A stretch of DNA of 64,000 bases from Mameliella sp. CS4 (GTDB lineage: Bacteria; Pseudomonadota; Alphaproteobacteria; Rhodobacterales; Rhodobacteraceae). Positions 1 to 9,757 of this stretch are shown piece after piece (the first letter of the stretch is position 1; the number at the start of each line of letters is the position of its first letter). The DNA lies in contig NZ_JAHXRQ010000010.1 in NCBI RefSeq assembly GCF_019392335.1, forward strand, positions 100,835 through 164,834. Reading direction: 5' to 3'. The notes under the pieces were generated by a model. That model saw nothing but the letters and a program-made list of their open reading frames with translations, was not told the DNA's origin and did no database searches. Position numbers and translations under genes: made by a program.

Positions 1-121
1 AGATCGTTCCCGATCAGCGCCGAAGTCTGCGACAGAACCGTTCCCGAAAGCGACAGGCAGGAACCTTTCGCGCCACCAACCGTTCTCTTTGCAACGGACG
101 CAATCCAGGGGACACCTTCCG

Positions 122-481
122 ATGACCCGCAAGACGCAAGACCGCAAACGCTCTCGTTCCACAGGAAAGAAGGACGCCGCGCGTGATGCGGGCGCATTGG
201 CACTGCGCGCCGGAGCGGGCGGTCCTGCGGGATTGATCTCGCAGGCGATGGGCGTTGCCCGCCGCTACCCGGCCCTGGCCGTGGCGGCAGGCATGCTGGC
301 GGGCTACGCGGCCGGGCGCCGGGCGCAGCGGCGCGGGACGCTGATGCCACCCCGCGACACCAAGGTGCGCGACGCCTGGGCACCGCAGAACAGCGGCGCA
401 CGAGGGCCTCATCCCCCGGCGCAGGATCACCGGAACCTGTTGGCGCGGATGCAGCTGGAGGAACGCAATGAGCGGTCCTGA
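122..481 (+). CDS. small basic protein, unknown function
   Basis: 119 residues. The first ~40 residues are rich in Lys/Arg, followed by a Gly/Ala-rich stretch and one short hydrophobic segment (about residues 50-66) ending in a basic GRRAQRR. This would suit a protein that touches the membrane once or binds nucleic acid. The ATG at 122 is preferred over the in-frame TTG at 89 because an AGGGGAC stretch precedes it. The gene overlaps the next by 14 bases, and the order small protein / YqjE-like / small Gly-rich protein recalls the YqjD-YqjE-YqjK trio of enterobacteria. That is an analogy of arrangement, not proven homology. Real gene likely; function unknown. Confidence 0.6.
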   Translation: MTRKTQDRKRSRSTGKKDAARDAGALALRAGAGGPAGLISQAMGVARRYPALAVAAGMLAGYAAGRRAQRRGTLMPPRDTKVRDAWAPQNSGARGPHPPAQDHRNLLARMQLEERNERS

Positions 482-863
482 CCTGCGTGACGCGCCGCGC
501 ATCCTGACCGAGGTGCTGCGCCATCTGACGTCCCTGGTGCAAAGCGAGATGCGCCTGGCTCGTGCGGAGATCGGGGAAAACCTGTCTCGTGCCGGGACAG
601 GGCTGGTCTTCTATGGTCTGGCTCTGGTCCTGACCATCGCGGGGCTGAACGCGTTGGCCACGGCGGGCATCGCCTGGCTGGAAACGCGTGGTCTGACGCT
701 GGTTGAGGCGGCAGGTGGCATGGGCGGCGGCCTGCTGGTGCTTGCGCTTTTCTGCGTGCTGATCGCCCGCAAGCGCATCAATGCCCGGGTCCTGACTCCC
801 CGGCGCAGCCTCAACAACGTCAAACGCGATCTGGAAACCCTGCAGGAGGTCCGCCGTGGCTGA
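468..863 (+). CDS. phage holin family (YqjE/DUF1469-like) membrane protein
   Basis: 131 residues: an amphipathic N-terminal helix (LVQSEMRLARAEIGENL, about residues 22-38), then two transmembrane segments (about 46-70 and 82-102) and a charged tail. This is the layout of the Phage_holin_3_6 / YqjE family of small inner-membrane proteins. Despite the family name these are ordinary chromosomal genes in proteobacteria and do not mark a prophage. The ATG lies inside the end of the preceding gene and its own end overlaps the next start, so the three are translationally coupled. Exact role unknown; stress-linked membrane function is inferred from family context. Confidence 0.75.
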   Translation: MSGPDLRDAPRILTEVLRHLTSLVQSEMRLARAEIGENLSRAGTGLVFYGLALVLTIAGLNALATAGIAWLETRGLTLVEAAGGMGGGLLVLALFCVLIARKRINARVLTPRRSLNNVKRDLETLQEVRRG

Positions 864-1236
864 GATCGAAAAGCTCGAAATGCGCGCCGCCGAAGACCGT
901 GCCCGGCTCAAAATCGCGCTGGAGGCGCTGGGCAGCAGCACCAGCAAGAGCGCCATCGCCGCCCCGCTCACCGGTGCCGCGATGGGTCAGGCCGGACGCC
1001 TGGGCCGGGGCGCTGTCGGAGCGGCGGGCCGCAACCCGACCGCCGCGGCGCTGATCGGCCTTGGCGTGGGCCTGTTCGCCACGGGCACGGGCGCGCGCGG
1101 CTCGACAGCCGTCAAGGACGAGACGCCCAAGAGCCGTGCGCCGATGCTGACCGCCGGGGCGCTGATCCTCGGGGCCGGTGCGCTGGCCGGCGCATTTCTG
1201 CCCGGCCTGGGCCGTGACAGCCACGGCGACGATTGA
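856..1236 (+). CDS. Gly/Ala-rich small membrane protein (DUF3618-like N-terminus)
   Basis: 126 residues, GTG start overlapping the upstream gene by 8 bases with GGAGGTCC just before it. The N-terminus is a charged helix (RAAEDRARLKIALEALGSS) resembling the start of DUF3618-type proteins. It is followed by two Gly/Ala-rich hydrophobic stretches (about residues 62-78 and 98-115) that look like glycine-zipper membrane helices. Third member of the coupled small-protein set. Function not recognised. Confidence 0.6.
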   Translation: MAEIEKLEMRAAEDRARLKIALEALGSSTSKSAIAAPLTGAAMGQAGRLGRGAVGAAGRNPTAAALIGLGVGLFATGTGARGSTAVKDETPKSRAPMLTAGALILGAGALAGAFLPGLGRDSHGDD

Positions 1237-1253
1237 CCTTCGGGACCTGAACC

Positions 1254-2270
1254 ATGCTCACCACCGTTCTCAGCGAACGCGCGCAGCGCGTGATGCTGCT
1301 GATCCTCACCGTGATCGCGCTCACCGGCGCCCTGCACCTGGGCCAGCAGCTCTTGGCCCCCATCGTCTTCGCGGTGGTGCTGGGCATCGTCGTCTCGCCG
1401 CTGGCCGAGCGCCTGACCGACGTGGGCGTCCCGCGGGTCGCGGTGGCGATCCTGTTGCTGCTGGTCACGACCAGCCTGATCGCACTGCTGATCCTGATGA
1501 TCGAGCCGCTGCTCAACATGTTCATCGAACAGTTGCCCCGGCTCAAGGCGGCGGCGACCCGCTGGATCGCCTCGGTCTCTGACGTGCTGCGCGGGATCGA
1601 GACCATCAGCGAGGAAATCGAAGGGGCCAAGCCCGCCGCCGAGGACGCCGAAAGCGCCCTGCCCACGGTGCGCGATGCGCTGTGGATGGCGCCCAACTTC
1701 GGCGCACAGTTCTTTGTATTTGTCGGCACGCTGTTCTTTTTCGTCCTGACCCGCAACGATCTGTATTCCGCGGTCGGCCCGCTGGAACCGAAACTGCGCA
1801 AGGCGGATCGCGCCGTGGCCCGCTATTTCGCCGCCGTGACTCTGGTCAACACCGGGCTGGGCGTCGTGACCGCGTTGATCATGCTGGCGATCGGGGTCGA
1901 TTACCCGATGCTCTGGGGGCTTGCGGCGGCAATCCTGAACTACATGCTTTACCTTGGGCCGTTGTTGGTCATCTTCAGCCTGGCCATCGCCGGGTTGCTG
2001 CAATTCACCGGGGCGATGTCCCTGTTGCCGCCTGCCTTGTTCCTCGTGGCCAATTTCACCGAGGCGAATTTCGTCACACCCTGGGTCGTGGGGCAGAGGC
2101 TGGCCATGAACCCGCTGGGCGTCTTCGTGGCCATCGTCTTTGGCCTCTGGCTCTGGGGGCCGGTGGGGGCGATCGTTGCCCTGCCTGTAATGCTGTGGTT
2201 TGGCGTGATCATTCGGCCCGAGATGCTGCACAGGTCGCGTGAGGCAGAGCATCTGCAAGCGGCAGAGTAA
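1254..2270 (+). CDS. AI-2E family transporter
   Basis: 338-residue polytopic inner-membrane protein of the AI-2E_transport family (YdiK/PerM/TqsA relatives). These export or exchange small solutes; only some members handle autoinducer-2. Two paired helices lie at the N-terminus (about 15-30 and 32-50) and a third near 65-85. A soluble central region follows, then the conserved core GVDYPMLWGLAAAILNYML (from about residue 214) and C-terminal helices ending in GPVGAIVALPVML. It starts 17 bases after the preceding gene, so is probably last in that operon. It converges with DUF2254, with only five bases between stops and no visible terminator. Confidence 0.9.
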   Translation: MLTTVLSERAQRVMLLILTVIALTGALHLGQQLLAPIVFAVVLGIVVSPLAERLTDVGVPRVAVAILLLLVTTSLIALLILMIEPLLNMFIEQLPRLKAAATRWIASVSDVLRGIETISEEIEGAKPAAEDAESALPTVRDALWMAPNFGAQFFVFVGTLFFFVLTRNDLYSAVGPLEPKLRKADRAVARYFAAVTLVNTGLGVVTALIMLAIGVDYPMLWGLAAAILNYMLYLGPLLVIFSLAIAGLLQFTGAMSLLPPALFLVANFTEANFVTPWVVGQRLAMNPLGVFVAIVFGLWLWGPVGAIVALPVMLWFGVIIRPEMLHRSREAEHLQAAE

Positions 2271-2275
2271 GGTGG

Positions 2276-3532
2276 TCAGGCCCCCAGATCGGAGAGAGTG
2301 TCGGTCAGCCGTTGCCGTTCTCTGTCGGTCATCAGCCCGGCCTCACCGTGGGCGCGCAAATCCTCCAGGAGGTCGGCGATGACCTCGCGTCCCGCCTCTG
2401 GCATCTGGCCGCGCAGGCGCACCAATGCCGCCGCCACTGCGGCCAGCACGTCACCAAATCCCGCCGCGTCGCGGGTGATGTCGCGAAACCCTGCCTCGAC
2501 CAGGTCACCGGCGCCCAGTTCGCCCAGGAACACCCGGTCATAGATGGGGCCCTCGGTCTTGGAGGTATTCAGGGCCCAGTCCCACAGTAGCCGTTCCAGC
2601 CGCGCGATCACGTCGATGGCGGTCTTGGGGTCATTGATCCCGGGGGACAGCGCCTTTGAGGCGGATTCCCTCAGCGCCTGCAGGGCATAGGCCGGGTCCT
2701 GATCGTAGGTCCGGTCGGTGGCAAGCAGGAAACAGGCGGCGAACTTCTTGGCCTCATCGCACCCGCGCAACAGGCCCAGCCGCTGGTTGCGAAGGACGAT
2801 GTCGCCGGGCAGGTGGTCCAGAAAGACCTGGGCGTCATGGGTTTTCGCCAGCTTTTGCAGTTCATCCATGTCGATGCGTCGCAGAAAGCCCGAGCGCGGC
2901 GCCTCGATGGTCACGCCGTCTGTTGGCATCTCTTCCAGCTTGCACCCCCCCAGCCGGGGCAGGCGCCGCTGTTGGTACAGGATCTCGCGCGCGGTCTGTT
3001 CTGCGCGCAACAAAGCGTATTCCAGGCTGCCGATCCTGGACAGCTGCCCGATCCAGCGTACCAGCGAGACGACGATGGCGGCCACCACAAAGACCGTGAC
3101 GGCAAAGACGATCACCGACGCGCTGTCCGAATAATAGCCCGAGCGGTAGAGGATGATCGAGGACAGGGCAAAGACGAAGGCGCCGATGAAGGTTGCCAGC
3201 ATCGTCTGGGTCGAGGTGTCCTCCATCAGCAGGCGGTGAATGCGGGGCGTGGTCTGCTGGGCCAGCGTGCGGTGTGTCGACACCATGACCCCCAGCGAAA
3301 AGGTGGCCACCGCCAGCATCCCGTTGGCCAGGATGGTCAGGATCGGCAGGGTGGCATCCTCGGAGAAGCGGTCACGCGGGCCGTCCGGGATCAACGGCCC
3401 CAGCAGTTCCGCCGAGAGCGCCGCCAGCACCGACAATGCGGACAGCAAGGCAACCCGGACCCAGAGGATCCGGCTGATCCGACGTAGGGTCAGCATGGTC
3501 TGGATCAGTTTCATCGTGTGCTTGCCCGCCAT
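2276..3532 (-). CDS. DUF2254 family membrane protein
   Basis: 418 residues. Four transmembrane helices occupy the N-terminal half (about 23-45, 62-87, 111-130, 138-160), including FSLGVMVSTHRTLAQQTTPR, which is characteristic of DUF2254. The C-terminal ~250 residues are soluble and contain the family phrase ALSPGINDPKTAIDVIARL. No biochemical function is established for the family. The ATG at 3532 lies 5 bases after the hydrolase stop, implying cotranscription; an ATG 18 bases further in (3514) is equally possible. Confidence 0.85.
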   Translation of the reverse strand: MAGKHTMKLIQTMLTLRRISRILWVRVALLSALSVLAALSAELLGPLIPDGPRDRFSEDATLPILTILANGMLAVATFSLGVMVSTHRTLAQQTTPRIHRLLMEDTSTQTMLATFIGAFVFALSSIILYRSGYYSDSASVIVFAVTVFVVAAIVVSLVRWIGQLSRIGSLEYALLRAEQTAREILYQQRRLPRLGGCKLEEMPTDGVTIEAPRSGFLRRIDMDELQKLAKTHDAQVFLDHLPGDIVLRNQRLGLLRGCDEAKKFAACFLLATDRTYDQDPAYALQALRESASKALSPGINDPKTAIDVIARLERLLWDWALNTSKTEGPIYDRVFLGELGAGDLVEAGFRDITRDAAGFGDVLAAVAAALVRLRGQMPEAGREVIADLLEDLRAHGEAGLMTDRERQRLTDTLSDLGA

Positions 3533-3537
3533 GCCGG

Positions 3538-4389
3538 TCAGCAGGCCACCATTCGGGGGGAATGGTCAAGCGCAAGCCAGCCGCGCAGCGCGCGGGCAAA
3601 GGTGCGGGGATGCTCCATAAAGGGCAGGTGCCCGCCGGGAACAAGCCGCGCCTGCGCCTGCGGCAGGCGCCGCAGCAGCTTTATCTGGTGATGCGGCGGG
3701 ACGACCGTATCCTGGCGTCCAATCACCGCGAGGCAGGGCTGGGTGATCTCGGTCATGTGCCCGGTGATGTCCTGGTCCAACACCCACTTGCCGAACTGGC
3801 GGATCGCCTCGGGATCGCGATGTTGCAGGGCCAGGCGCATCTCGTCCGGCACATCGGCGGCGGCCCTGCGCGGCAGCACCGTCGCCAGCGCGCGCTCGAA
3901 ATTCCCGCGCGTGGCAAGGCCAAGACGCCACATCATCGGCAGCGACAAGCGCCCGGCAAGGTCGTGCGACAGGATTGCCGCGCCGATGTCGCGCGGCAGG
4001 TCGCGGTGACCCGTGACCGGCGCCCCCACCAATACCAGAGAGCGCACGAGGTCCTGAGCACGGCGCGCCAGCAGCAGGCTGACCAGCCCTCCGCTGGAAT
4101 GGCCCACAAGATGCACGGGGCGCCCGCCGGAAAACGCCGCGATCCGCTCCAGCATCGTGTCCAGCCACTTGCCCGAGGCCAGATCCTGCGTGACCGTCTC
4201 CGCGTCTTCGTTCGGCCCGTGGCCGGGCAGGTCCAAAAGCAGCCGGTTGCCCAGCCCCATATCGCGGCATAGCGGCAGCCAAGCCTCGCATGTCATGAAA
4301 AGGCCGGGCAGAAAGACCAGCGGGTCGCCTAGGGGTGGAGACGTCGTTCCGGGCGGGCGGTGACAATCGGGCAGGGAAATCGCGTTCAT
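3538..4389 (-). CDS. alpha/beta-fold hydrolase
   Basis: 283 residues, a standard alpha/beta hydrolase with a complete catalytic triad. The nucleophile is Ser98 in VGHSSGG, the acid Asp227 in IGRQDTVVP and the base His254 in PGGHLPFMEHP. An oxyanion-hole motif FLPGLF lies near residue 29. Family relatives include esterases, lactonases and haloperoxidase-like enzymes, so the substrate cannot be assigned. The ATG at 4389 is chosen because AAGGGTCCC sits directly upstream and the hydrolase fold begins shortly after; the frame stays open further upstream but reads unlike protein. First gene of a two-gene leftward operon with DUF2254. Confidence 0.85.
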   Translation of the reverse strand: MNAISLPDCHRPPGTTSPPLGDPLVFLPGLFMTCEAWLPLCRDMGLGNRLLLDLPGHGPNEDAETVTQDLASGKWLDTMLERIAAFSGGRPVHLVGHSSGGLVSLLLARRAQDLVRSLVLVGAPVTGHRDLPRDIGAAILSHDLAGRLSLPMMWRLGLATRGNFERALATVLPRRAAADVPDEMRLALQHRDPEAIRQFGKWVLDQDITGHMTEITQPCLAVIGRQDTVVPPHHQIKLLRRLPQAQARLVPGGHLPFMEHPRTFARALRGWLALDHSPRMVAC

Positions 4390-4888
4390 CGGGACCCTTG
4401 GGCTATCTTTCTGGGCTGTCTGCCAGGGCCATGCCTCCGGCATGAAGCCAACGCGGCGTGCCTCTCTGCGGTTCCGGCGCGGAGTTCTTGGCGCGAAAAT
4501 CCCGGTCTGGCGGAACTTCTTCTGCGCTGCATGCGTTGAGTTCGCGAAGACGGCGGAAGGAGGTCCCCGTCCTGCGGCAGATGTGCCTGCAGCGACAAGA
4601 GCCCTCCGCCGGGGTGCCGCAAGCTGCGGTGCCGTAAAGGCGGTCAAATCGCCGTGTGGAGGATGGAACGCGATGAACACGATCACGGCACCAGCACCCC
4701 AACGGGGCCTGTCGCACGCATCTTCCCCCTTTTGCGGGCGGCACTGCCCCCCCATGTCCATGCAGATGCGGCGCTAGCGCGAAACCACCCAGATCCGCAG
4801 ATTTCGACAAACGACCAGGCCGAGGTGGCCTGGCCGACAGGGCGCGTTTTGCCCGAACCCGACGAACCAGAGAACAGGAGGCAGCCAA
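4390..4888. other. non-coding stretch between divergent genes
   Basis: About 500 bases separate the leftward hydrolase from the rightward small secreted protein gene. Open frames exist on both strands, but none shows a recognisable domain, a good ribosome binding site or protein-like composition. Promoters for both flanking genes should lie here, but no strong -35/-10 pair stood out. I see no repeat or RNA gene. Confidence 0.5.
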
Positions 4889-5179
4889 ATGCTCCGTATT
4901 CTTGCCTTTTCCCTCGCCGCCACGTTGATGGTCGGCACTGCCGAGGCGCAGGTGCGCGACGCGCTTGCCTCTGATCTGCGGAATTTCGTCGAGGCGTTCG
5001 AGCTTGCACAGGTGCCGGACGCAGAACAGGCCCGACTGCGGGTGATCGTCGATCATCCCGAGGCCTCGCATGTGGCCAAGGTCATGGCGATCCATGAGAT
5101 CCTTCAGAACAATGGCGCCCTGCGCCACGTGGACATGCACGGCGACGCGCCGACGCTGCATTCGTCCCTGCTCGACTGA
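4889..5179 (+). CDS. small secreted protein, unknown function
   Basis: 96 residues. A Sec signal peptide (LAFSLAATLMVGTAEA) ends with an AEA-Q cleavage site near residue 20, leaving a ~76-residue, largely helical, acidic periplasmic domain with no cysteines. The ATG at 4889 has AGGAGG six bases upstream, so expression is likely. It stands alone and is followed at once by a strong terminator, indicating a single-gene transcript. I do not recognise the family. Confidence 0.75.
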   Translation: MLRILAFSLAATLMVGTAEAQVRDALASDLRNFVEAFELAQVPDAEQARLRVIVDHPEASHVAKVMAIHEILQNNGALRHVDMHGDAPTLHSSLLD

Positions 5180-5200
5180 CGGCGACCAACTCGCAGCTGA

Positions 5201-5240
5201 AAAAGCCGCGCACCTCTACGGGTGCGCGGCTTTTCATTTT
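5201..5240 (+). terminator. strong intrinsic terminator after the small secreted protein gene
   Basis: A perfect 14-bp inverted repeat (5201-5214 against 5221-5234, arms AAAAGCCGCGCACC / GGTGCGCGGCTTTT) with a 6-base loop, running into TTTTCATTTT. It lies 21 bases after the stop codon. Confidence 0.9.
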
Positions 5241-5253
5241 CATTCGAGATTGG

Positions 5254-5290
5254 AAAAAAAGAACGCCCCCGCCGAAAATTGGCGGGGGCG
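5254..5290 (-). terminator. hairpin oriented as a minus-strand terminator
   Basis: A perfect 10-bp inverted repeat CGCCCCCGCC (5264-5273) / GGCGGGGGCG (5281-5290) with a 7-base loop. The A-run at 5254-5260 becomes a T-run when read leftward, so it would stop transcription arriving on the minus strand. No minus-strand gene ends here. Confidence 0.65.
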
Positions 5291-5354
5291 ATTGTTGCGG
5301 GCGTTGGGGGATGAGGGATCTGCGCCCGCAGATGACGTGCCCGTCACAAGGGAA

Positions 5355-5398
5355 ATTCACCGGGCGGCAATTGGTTCCCGCCCGGTGAATCTTTTCTT
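5355..5398 (+). terminator. hairpin with T-rich tail upstream of glpK
   Basis: A perfect 13-bp inverted repeat (5355-5367 against 5378-5390) with a 10-base loop, followed by CTTTTCTT. This is the third strong hairpin in 200 bases. It may insulate glpK or act as an attenuator in its leader, since it lies about 100 bases before the glpK start. Confidence 0.7.
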
Positions 5399-5494
5399 CA
5401 CGGGCAAGGGGCCTTGCCCCGGCCCGGACCGTTGCGCCAAGCTGGGGCAGGGGCAATCGGAGAAACCGGGCCGCATCCGGGGGTGGAGCAGAGA

Positions 5495-6979
<1,485 letters not shown>

Positions 6980-6982
6980 CCG

Positions 6983-7612
6983 ATGATCCCCGAAACCCAT
7001 CTCCGCGACATCACCGACCGCCTGTCGGCGATCACGCCCAAGGGGCGCCGCCTGATGATCGCCGTGGCCGGTCCGCCGGGCTCGGGCAAGTCCACCCTGG
7101 CCGAGGCGCTGGTCGACCGGATCGGCCCCGAGGCGGCGCTGATGCCGATGGACGGGTTTCACCTTGATGACCGCCTGTTGGAACCGCGCGGGCTGTTGCC
7201 GCGCAAGGGGGCCCCGGAAACCTTTGATTTCCACGGGCTGAAGGCCGCGCTGGGGCGCGCCGCCTCGGACCCATCGGTGATCCTGCCGGTCTTTGACCGC
7301 GCGCGAGAGATCGCCATCGCCGGCGCGCAGGAGATCGGCCCAGAGACGCGCGTCGTGGTGGCCGAGGGCAACTACCTGTGTTTCGCAGAGCCGCCCTGGT
7401 CGGATCTGATGCCGCTCTGGGACCTGTCTGTTTTCCTTGAGGTGCCCGAGGCAGAGCTGGAGCGCCGCCTTGTCGACCGCTGGCTGGGGTTCGGGTATGA
7501 CGCAGAGACCGCGCAGCGCAAGGCTCTGGCCAATGACATCCCCAATGCCCGCCGCGTCATGGCCGAGCGTGAGACCGTGGATATCGTCTTGCGTCAGACG
7601 GACTCTGCCTGA
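6983..7612 (+). CDS. P-loop nucleoside/sugar kinase-like protein (PRK09270/FrcK type)
   Basis: 209 residues. Walker A is GPPGSGKST (residues 30-38). The family phrase MDGFHLDDRLLEPRGLLPRKGAPETFD follows, split here between residues ~53-80, and VVAEGNYL marks the second strand. Members of this phosphoribulokinase/uridine-kinase-like group include FrcK-type fructose kinases and E. coli YggC; substrates are mostly unproven. It is coupled to glpK (four-base gap, AGGAGG upstream). Plant D-glycerate kinase is in the wider PRK group, so a role in recycling glycerate with the glucosylglycerate genes downstream is possible but only inferred. Confidence 0.75.
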   Translation: MIPETHLRDITDRLSAITPKGRRLMIAVAGPPGSGKSTLAEALVDRIGPEAALMPMDGFHLDDRLLEPRGLLPRKGAPETFDFHGLKAALGRAASDPSVILPVFDRAREIAIAGAQEIGPETRVVVAEGNYLCFAEPPWSDLMPLWDLSVFLEVPEAELERRLVDRWLGFGYDAETAQRKALANDIPNARRVMAERETVDIVLRQTDSA

Positions 7613-7748
7613 AAATCGGGCATAGAGCCGTATTTCAGGTCATTTGCACATCTATTGGGCGCGATGATTGGGCCGGGCGGACCGCCTCTGGTCTGTCCTG
7701 CACGGCGCGGCCATAGTTCGGGCATGGGTGGGATGAACGGTTGACCGT

Positions 7749-8519
7749 GTGAGCAAACTCGTTGTCTTCAGCGATCTGGACGGAACGCTTCTGGATCACG
7801 CGAATTACTCTTTCGCCCCGGCGCAGCCCGCGCTGGACGCACTGGCGGCGCGGGGCATTCCGCTGATTCTTGCCACCTCCAAGACGGCTGCCGAGGTTGC
7901 CGTTTTGCATGAGGCCCTGTCCCTGGGCGACTGGCCCGCCATCGTCGAGAATGGGGCCGGCATTTATCGTCCGGGACGCGCTGGCGGGGATGCCGCGCCC
8001 TATGCCGCCCTGCGGTCCGCTCTGGACGCCTTGCCGCCGGACTTGCGCGCGCCGTTCAGGGGATTTGGCGACATGAGTGACGCCGAAGTGGCCGAAGTCA
8101 CCGGCCTGTCTCCCGAGGCCGCCGCGCTGGCGCGCCAGCGGCAGCACTCCGAGCCGGGCCTCTGGCAGGGGGACGAGGCCGCGCGGCAGGGCTTTCTCGA
8201 TGCCTTGGCCAAACGGGGCATCGCGACCCGGTCCGGGGGGCGCTTCCTGACGCTGTCACATGGGCGGACCAAGGCGGATGGCCTGCGCGAGATTTCCGCC
8301 GAACTGGGGGCCGAACGAACACTGGCGCTGGGCGATGCCCCCAATGACACCGACATGCTGCAGGCGGCCGACCTGGGCGTCATCGTCCGCAACGACCACG
8401 GCCCCGGCATCCCGCCCCTTCCGGGCGAGGCCCAAGGCACTATCCGGCGCACCGCGCGTCCCGGCCCGGAAGGCTGGAACGTGGCGGTCCTGGCCATCCT
8501 GAACGACATAAAGGACTGA
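7749..8519 (+). CDS. mannosyl/glucosyl-3-phosphoglycerate phosphatase (HAD-IIB)
   Basis: 256 residues, GTG start. HAD motif I is FSDLDGTLLD (nucleophile Asp9, acid Asp11). Motif II lies in LILATSKT, the conserved Lys in RTKADGL and motif IV in LGDAPNDTDML (about 195-205). The pattern TSKTAAEV...ENGAGIY is typical of the mannosyl-3-phosphoglycerate phosphatase (MPGP) family. It should remove phosphate from the product of the next gene to give the compatible solute glucosylglycerate or mannosylglycerate. The glycosyltransferase starts four bases downstream, so the two form a biosynthetic pair. Confidence 0.85.
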   Translation: MSKLVVFSDLDGTLLDHANYSFAPAQPALDALAARGIPLILATSKTAAEVAVLHEALSLGDWPAIVENGAGIYRPGRAGGDAAPYAALRSALDALPPDLRAPFRGFGDMSDAEVAEVTGLSPEAAALARQRQHSEPGLWQGDEAARQGFLDALAKRGIATRSGGRFLTLSHGRTKADGLREISAELGAERTLALGDAPNDTDMLQAADLGVIVRNDHGPGIPPLPGEAQGTIRRTARPGPEGWNVAVLAILNDIKD

Positions 8520-8523
8520 TCTC

Positions 8524-9756
8524 ATGTCTGATTTCCATCAGAACGGCAATATCGCGCAGTTTCACAACCTGCGCAGCCGCCCCCTGGAAGAGCTGATCTA
8601 CGAGATCGAGACTTACGCCCAGACCCGCAAGATCACGCTTGTCCTGCCCTGTCTCTACTCCGAGCTCGAAGGCCCCGCGATGGGCAATATCCTCGATGAG
8701 CTGAGCAAGGTCACCTACCTGCACCGGATCATCATCGGGCTGGACCGCGCCGACGAGCACCAGTTCCGCCGCGCCCGCGACTTTTTTGCCCGACTGCCGC
8801 AAGAGCACGTGGTCCTGTGGAACGACAGCCCCCGCATGTCCGAACTGGACGCCAAGCTGGCCGAAATGGGTCTGGCGCCGCAGGAACAGGGCAAGGGCAA
8901 GAACATGTGGACCTGCATGGGCTACCTGATTTCCTGCGCCGATACCTCGGTCATGGCGCTGCACGATTGCGATATCGTCACCTACCAGCGCGACCTGCTG
9001 GACCGGCTGGTCTACCCGGTGGTGAACCCCAACTTCCGCTACCAGCTGTCCAAGGGCTATTACCCGCGCATCGGCGACGGCAAGCTGAACGGGCGCGTGA
9101 CCCGCCTGCTGGTCTCGCCCCTGTTGATCGCACTGAAACGCACCATCGGCGACCGCGATTACATCGACTACCTGCGCGCCTTCCGCTATCCGCTGTCGGG
9201 AGAGTTTGCCCTGCGCACCTCGCTCTTGCCCGACCTGCGCATCCCCTCGGACTGGGGGCTGGAAATCGGCGTCTTGTCAGAGGTCTGGCGCAACCTTGGC
9301 CGTCACTCGGTCTGCCAGGTGGAAATCGCGGATGCCTATGACCACAAGCACCAGCAGGTCAGCGAAGAGGATGCCGCCACGGGCCTCAACCGCATGTCGA
9401 TGGATATCTGCAAGGCGATCTTTCGCAAGCTGGCGGCGGATGGCACTGTCTTTACGCCCAATGTCTTCCGCGCGCTCAAGGCCACCTATTACCGCGTGGC
9501 GCTGGACCTGATCGAGTTCTACGACAACGACGCCAAGATGAACGGGTTGACCATCGACCGCCACCGAGAGGAACTGACGGTCGAACTGTTCGCCAACAAC
9601 ATTGTCGAGGCGGGCAAGGTCTTTCTCGAAAAGCCGAATGAGACGCCCTTTGTCCCGAACTGGAGCCGTGTGAACGCTGCCGATCCGGGGATCGTGGGGG
9701 AATTGCGCGCGGCCGTCGCGGCGGACAACGAGGAATATGCGCCGATGACCTTTTGA
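8524..9756 (+). CDS. gpgS: glycosyltransferase, probable glucosyl-3-phosphoglycerate synthase (GT81-like)
   Basis: 410 residues. An N-terminal Rossmann-type nucleotide-sugar domain (ITLVLPCLYSELEG, about 37-50) leads to a metal-binding DCD at residues 148-150 in LHDCDIVTY. Downstream motifs GLEIGVL and YDHKHQ fit GpgS/MpgS enzymes, which transfer glucose from an NDP-glucose to 3-phosphoglycerate. The coupled HAD phosphatase upstream supports the assignment. Whether glucose or mannose is moved cannot be decided by eye; the GH13_18 phosphorylase 21 kb away favours glucosylglycerate. Ends one base before the convergent LysR gene. Confidence 0.8.
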   Translation: MSDFHQNGNIAQFHNLRSRPLEELIYEIETYAQTRKITLVLPCLYSELEGPAMGNILDELSKVTYLHRIIIGLDRADEHQFRRARDFFARLPQEHVVLWNDSPRMSELDAKLAEMGLAPQEQGKGKNMWTCMGYLISCADTSVMALHDCDIVTYQRDLLDRLVYPVVNPNFRYQLSKGYYPRIGDGKLNGRVTRLLVSPLLIALKRTIGDRDYIDYLRAFRYPLSGEFALRTSLLPDLRIPSDWGLEIGVLSEVWRNLGRHSVCQVEIADAYDHKHQQVSEEDAATGLNRMSMDICKAIFRKLAADGTVFTPNVFRALKATYYRVALDLIEFYDNDAKMNGLTIDRHREELTVELFANNIVEAGKVFLEKPNETPFVPNWSRVNAADPGIVGELRAAVAADNEEYAPMTF

Positions 9757-9757
9757 G

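Noticed and set aside
468..863. Holin-family protein as a sign of a prophage
   Set aside because: The family (YqjE-like) is chromosomal in proteobacteria and no phage genes surround it.
4442..4777. A 111-codon rightward open frame in the hydrolase upstream gap
   Set aside because: Composition is Arg/Pro/Cys-rich and unlike protein, there is no good ribosome binding site, and it overlaps the likely promoter region.
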